Shown piece after piece: positions 20,655-21,402 of a DNA stretch of 21,402 nucleotides; positions within the stretch are counted from its first letter, which is position 1; each line of letters begins with the position of its first letter. The position numbers were made by a program, and so were the translations under genes. The stretch is from Bacteroidales bacterium UBA1253 (lineage in GTDB: Bacteria; Bacteroidota; Bacteroidia; Bacteroidales; Paludibacteraceae). The notes beneath the pieces were generated by a model. That model saw only the letters and a list, made by a program, of their open reading frames with translations. It was not told the origin of the DNA and searched no databases. Location of the stretch: positions 24,146-45,547 of the forward strand of contig DBVX01000082.1 in NCBI GenBank assembly GCA_002308815.1, written 5' to 3'.

Positions 20655-21402
20655 ATGGCAACACGCGTACTGATGGCCATGTCGGGAGGCATTGACTCGA
20701 CAGTGAGTGCATTGCTTCTCTTGGAACAAGGCTATGAACTGATTGGCTGCACCTTCCGCACCTACGATTCAATCAAGGAGTCGTGCCTTGCGCGCGAGAA
20801 AGGCTGCTGCACCGTTGAGTCGCTTATGGAAGCACGACACATGGCGGAGCGGCTGGGCTTTGAGCACCATATCATCGACCTGCGCGACACATTCCGTCGG
20901 TGCGTCATTGAGCCTTTTGTCTGCGACTACCTCCACGGCCGCACACCCAACCCGTGCGTCGAATGTAACCGCAGCATCAAGTGGGGCGAGTTGCTGCGCA
21001 TAGCCGACGAGATGCACTGTGACCGGATTGCCACGGGCCATTATGCCCGCATAGCGGAAAAGAACAGCAGACACTACCTGCAGCGCGCGGCGGATACCCG
21101 CAAGGACCAGACCTACTTTCTCTGGCGGCTGACGGACACGCAATTGAGCCGCACGCTGTTCCCGTTGGGCGGAATGACCAAGCAGGAAGTGAGGCAGTAT
21201 GCCGCCGACAGAGGCTATGTCCGTCTGAGCCAAAAAACCGAATCACAGGACATTTGCTTCCTGCCCGACGGGGACTACCGCAGGTTCCTCAAGGAACAGT
21301 GTCAGGAAAGCGCTTTTGAGCAGGGCTGTTACGTGGATGCTGATGGCAAGGGGGTCGGACGGCATGAGGGGTATGCCAACTACACCGTTGGCCAGCGCAA
21401 GG
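20655..21402 (+). CDS. mnmA: tRNA-specific 2-thiouridylase, C-terminus cut off by window edge
   Basis: MnmA adds sulfur to U34 of the tRNAs for Lys, Glu and Gln, using ATP and a persulfide relay. The first 249 residues are present. They show the PP-loop MAMSGGIDSTVSALLLLEQG (7-26), the first catalytic cysteine in TPNPCVECNRSIKWGELL (about 98-115), ATGHYARI, KDQTYFLWRL, and the second catalytic cysteine in ESQDICFLPDGDYR at about 197-210. The last visible stretch is NYTVGQRK. The CLAREKGCC segment near residue 40 fits a MnmA variant with extra N-terminal cysteines that I recall from Bacteroidota, where two mnmA copies often occur. The gene has its own promoter. The beta-barrel C-terminal domain lies beyond the edge. 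Confidence 0.95.
   Translation, partial: MATRVLMAMSGGIDSTVSALLLLEQGYELIGCTFRTYDSIKESCLAREKGCCTVESLMEARHMAERLGFEHHIIDLRDTFRRCVIEPFVCDYLHGRTPNPCVECNRSIKWGELLRIADEMHCDRIATGHYARIAEKNSRHYLQRAADTRKDQTYFLWRLTDTQLSRTLFPLGGMTKQEVRQYAADRGYVRLSQKTESQDICFLPDGDYRRFLKEQCQESAFEQGCYVDADGKGVGRHEGYANYTVGQRK

Overview
The window looks like the chromosome of a member of the Bacteroidota, most likely order Bacteroidales. The best evidence is the promoter type: several genes are preceded by TTTG, a spacer of 19-21 bases, then TAnnTTTG, the sigma-ABfr consensus of this phylum. Shine-Dalgarno sequences are weak or absent. The gene content agrees: a DUF4296-type lipoprotein, a GldF-like permease, a secreted PepC/bleomycin-hydrolase-type peptidase, an EF-Ts of about 330 residues, and an rplM-rpsI-rpsB-tsf operon. 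I cannot name genus or species. No rRNA, tRNA, transposase, integrase, prophage module or CRISPR array was seen; this is an ordinary core-genome segment.

Left arm, minus strand (5686 down to 1): a six-gene run. It starts with an XRE-type regulator behind two overlapping promoters, then a 4'-phosphopantetheinyl transferase, FolC, a C_GCxxG_C_C-family cysteine-rich protein, a small two-helix membrane protein, and Lon, whose C-terminus is cut off by the window edge. The folC stop and the next start overlap by 7 bases. The other gaps are 84, 34, 8 and 90 bases.

A gap of about 720 bases (5687-6407), mostly AT-rich, separates this run from the right arm and holds promoters for both directions.

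Right arm, plus strand (6408 to 13682): a tightly packed run of a DUF4296-type lipoprotein, tex, a short tilS, aroE, a secreted C1-family peptidase, a GldF-like permease, a metallophosphoesterase and a YgjP/WLM-type metallopeptidase. Several pairs overlap by 1-4 bases, which suggests one transcript with translational coupling. A bifunctional penicillin-binding protein follows (13714-15966).

The ribosomal operon rplM-rpsI-rpsB-tsf (16032-19150) has its own consensus promoter, a structured leader before rplM, an internal two-hairpin leader before rpsB, and a strong intrinsic terminator after tsf. Two single-gene units follow: an unrecognised, possibly surface-exposed lipoprotein with its own terminator, and mnmA, cut by the right edge.

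I found no clearly new multi-gene system. The items most worth a second look are the candidate RNA leaders before rpsB and rplM, an 11 x 9-base in-frame Ser-Glu repeat inside the Lon N-terminal domain, a TilS lacking its C-terminal region, and the unknown lipoprotein.
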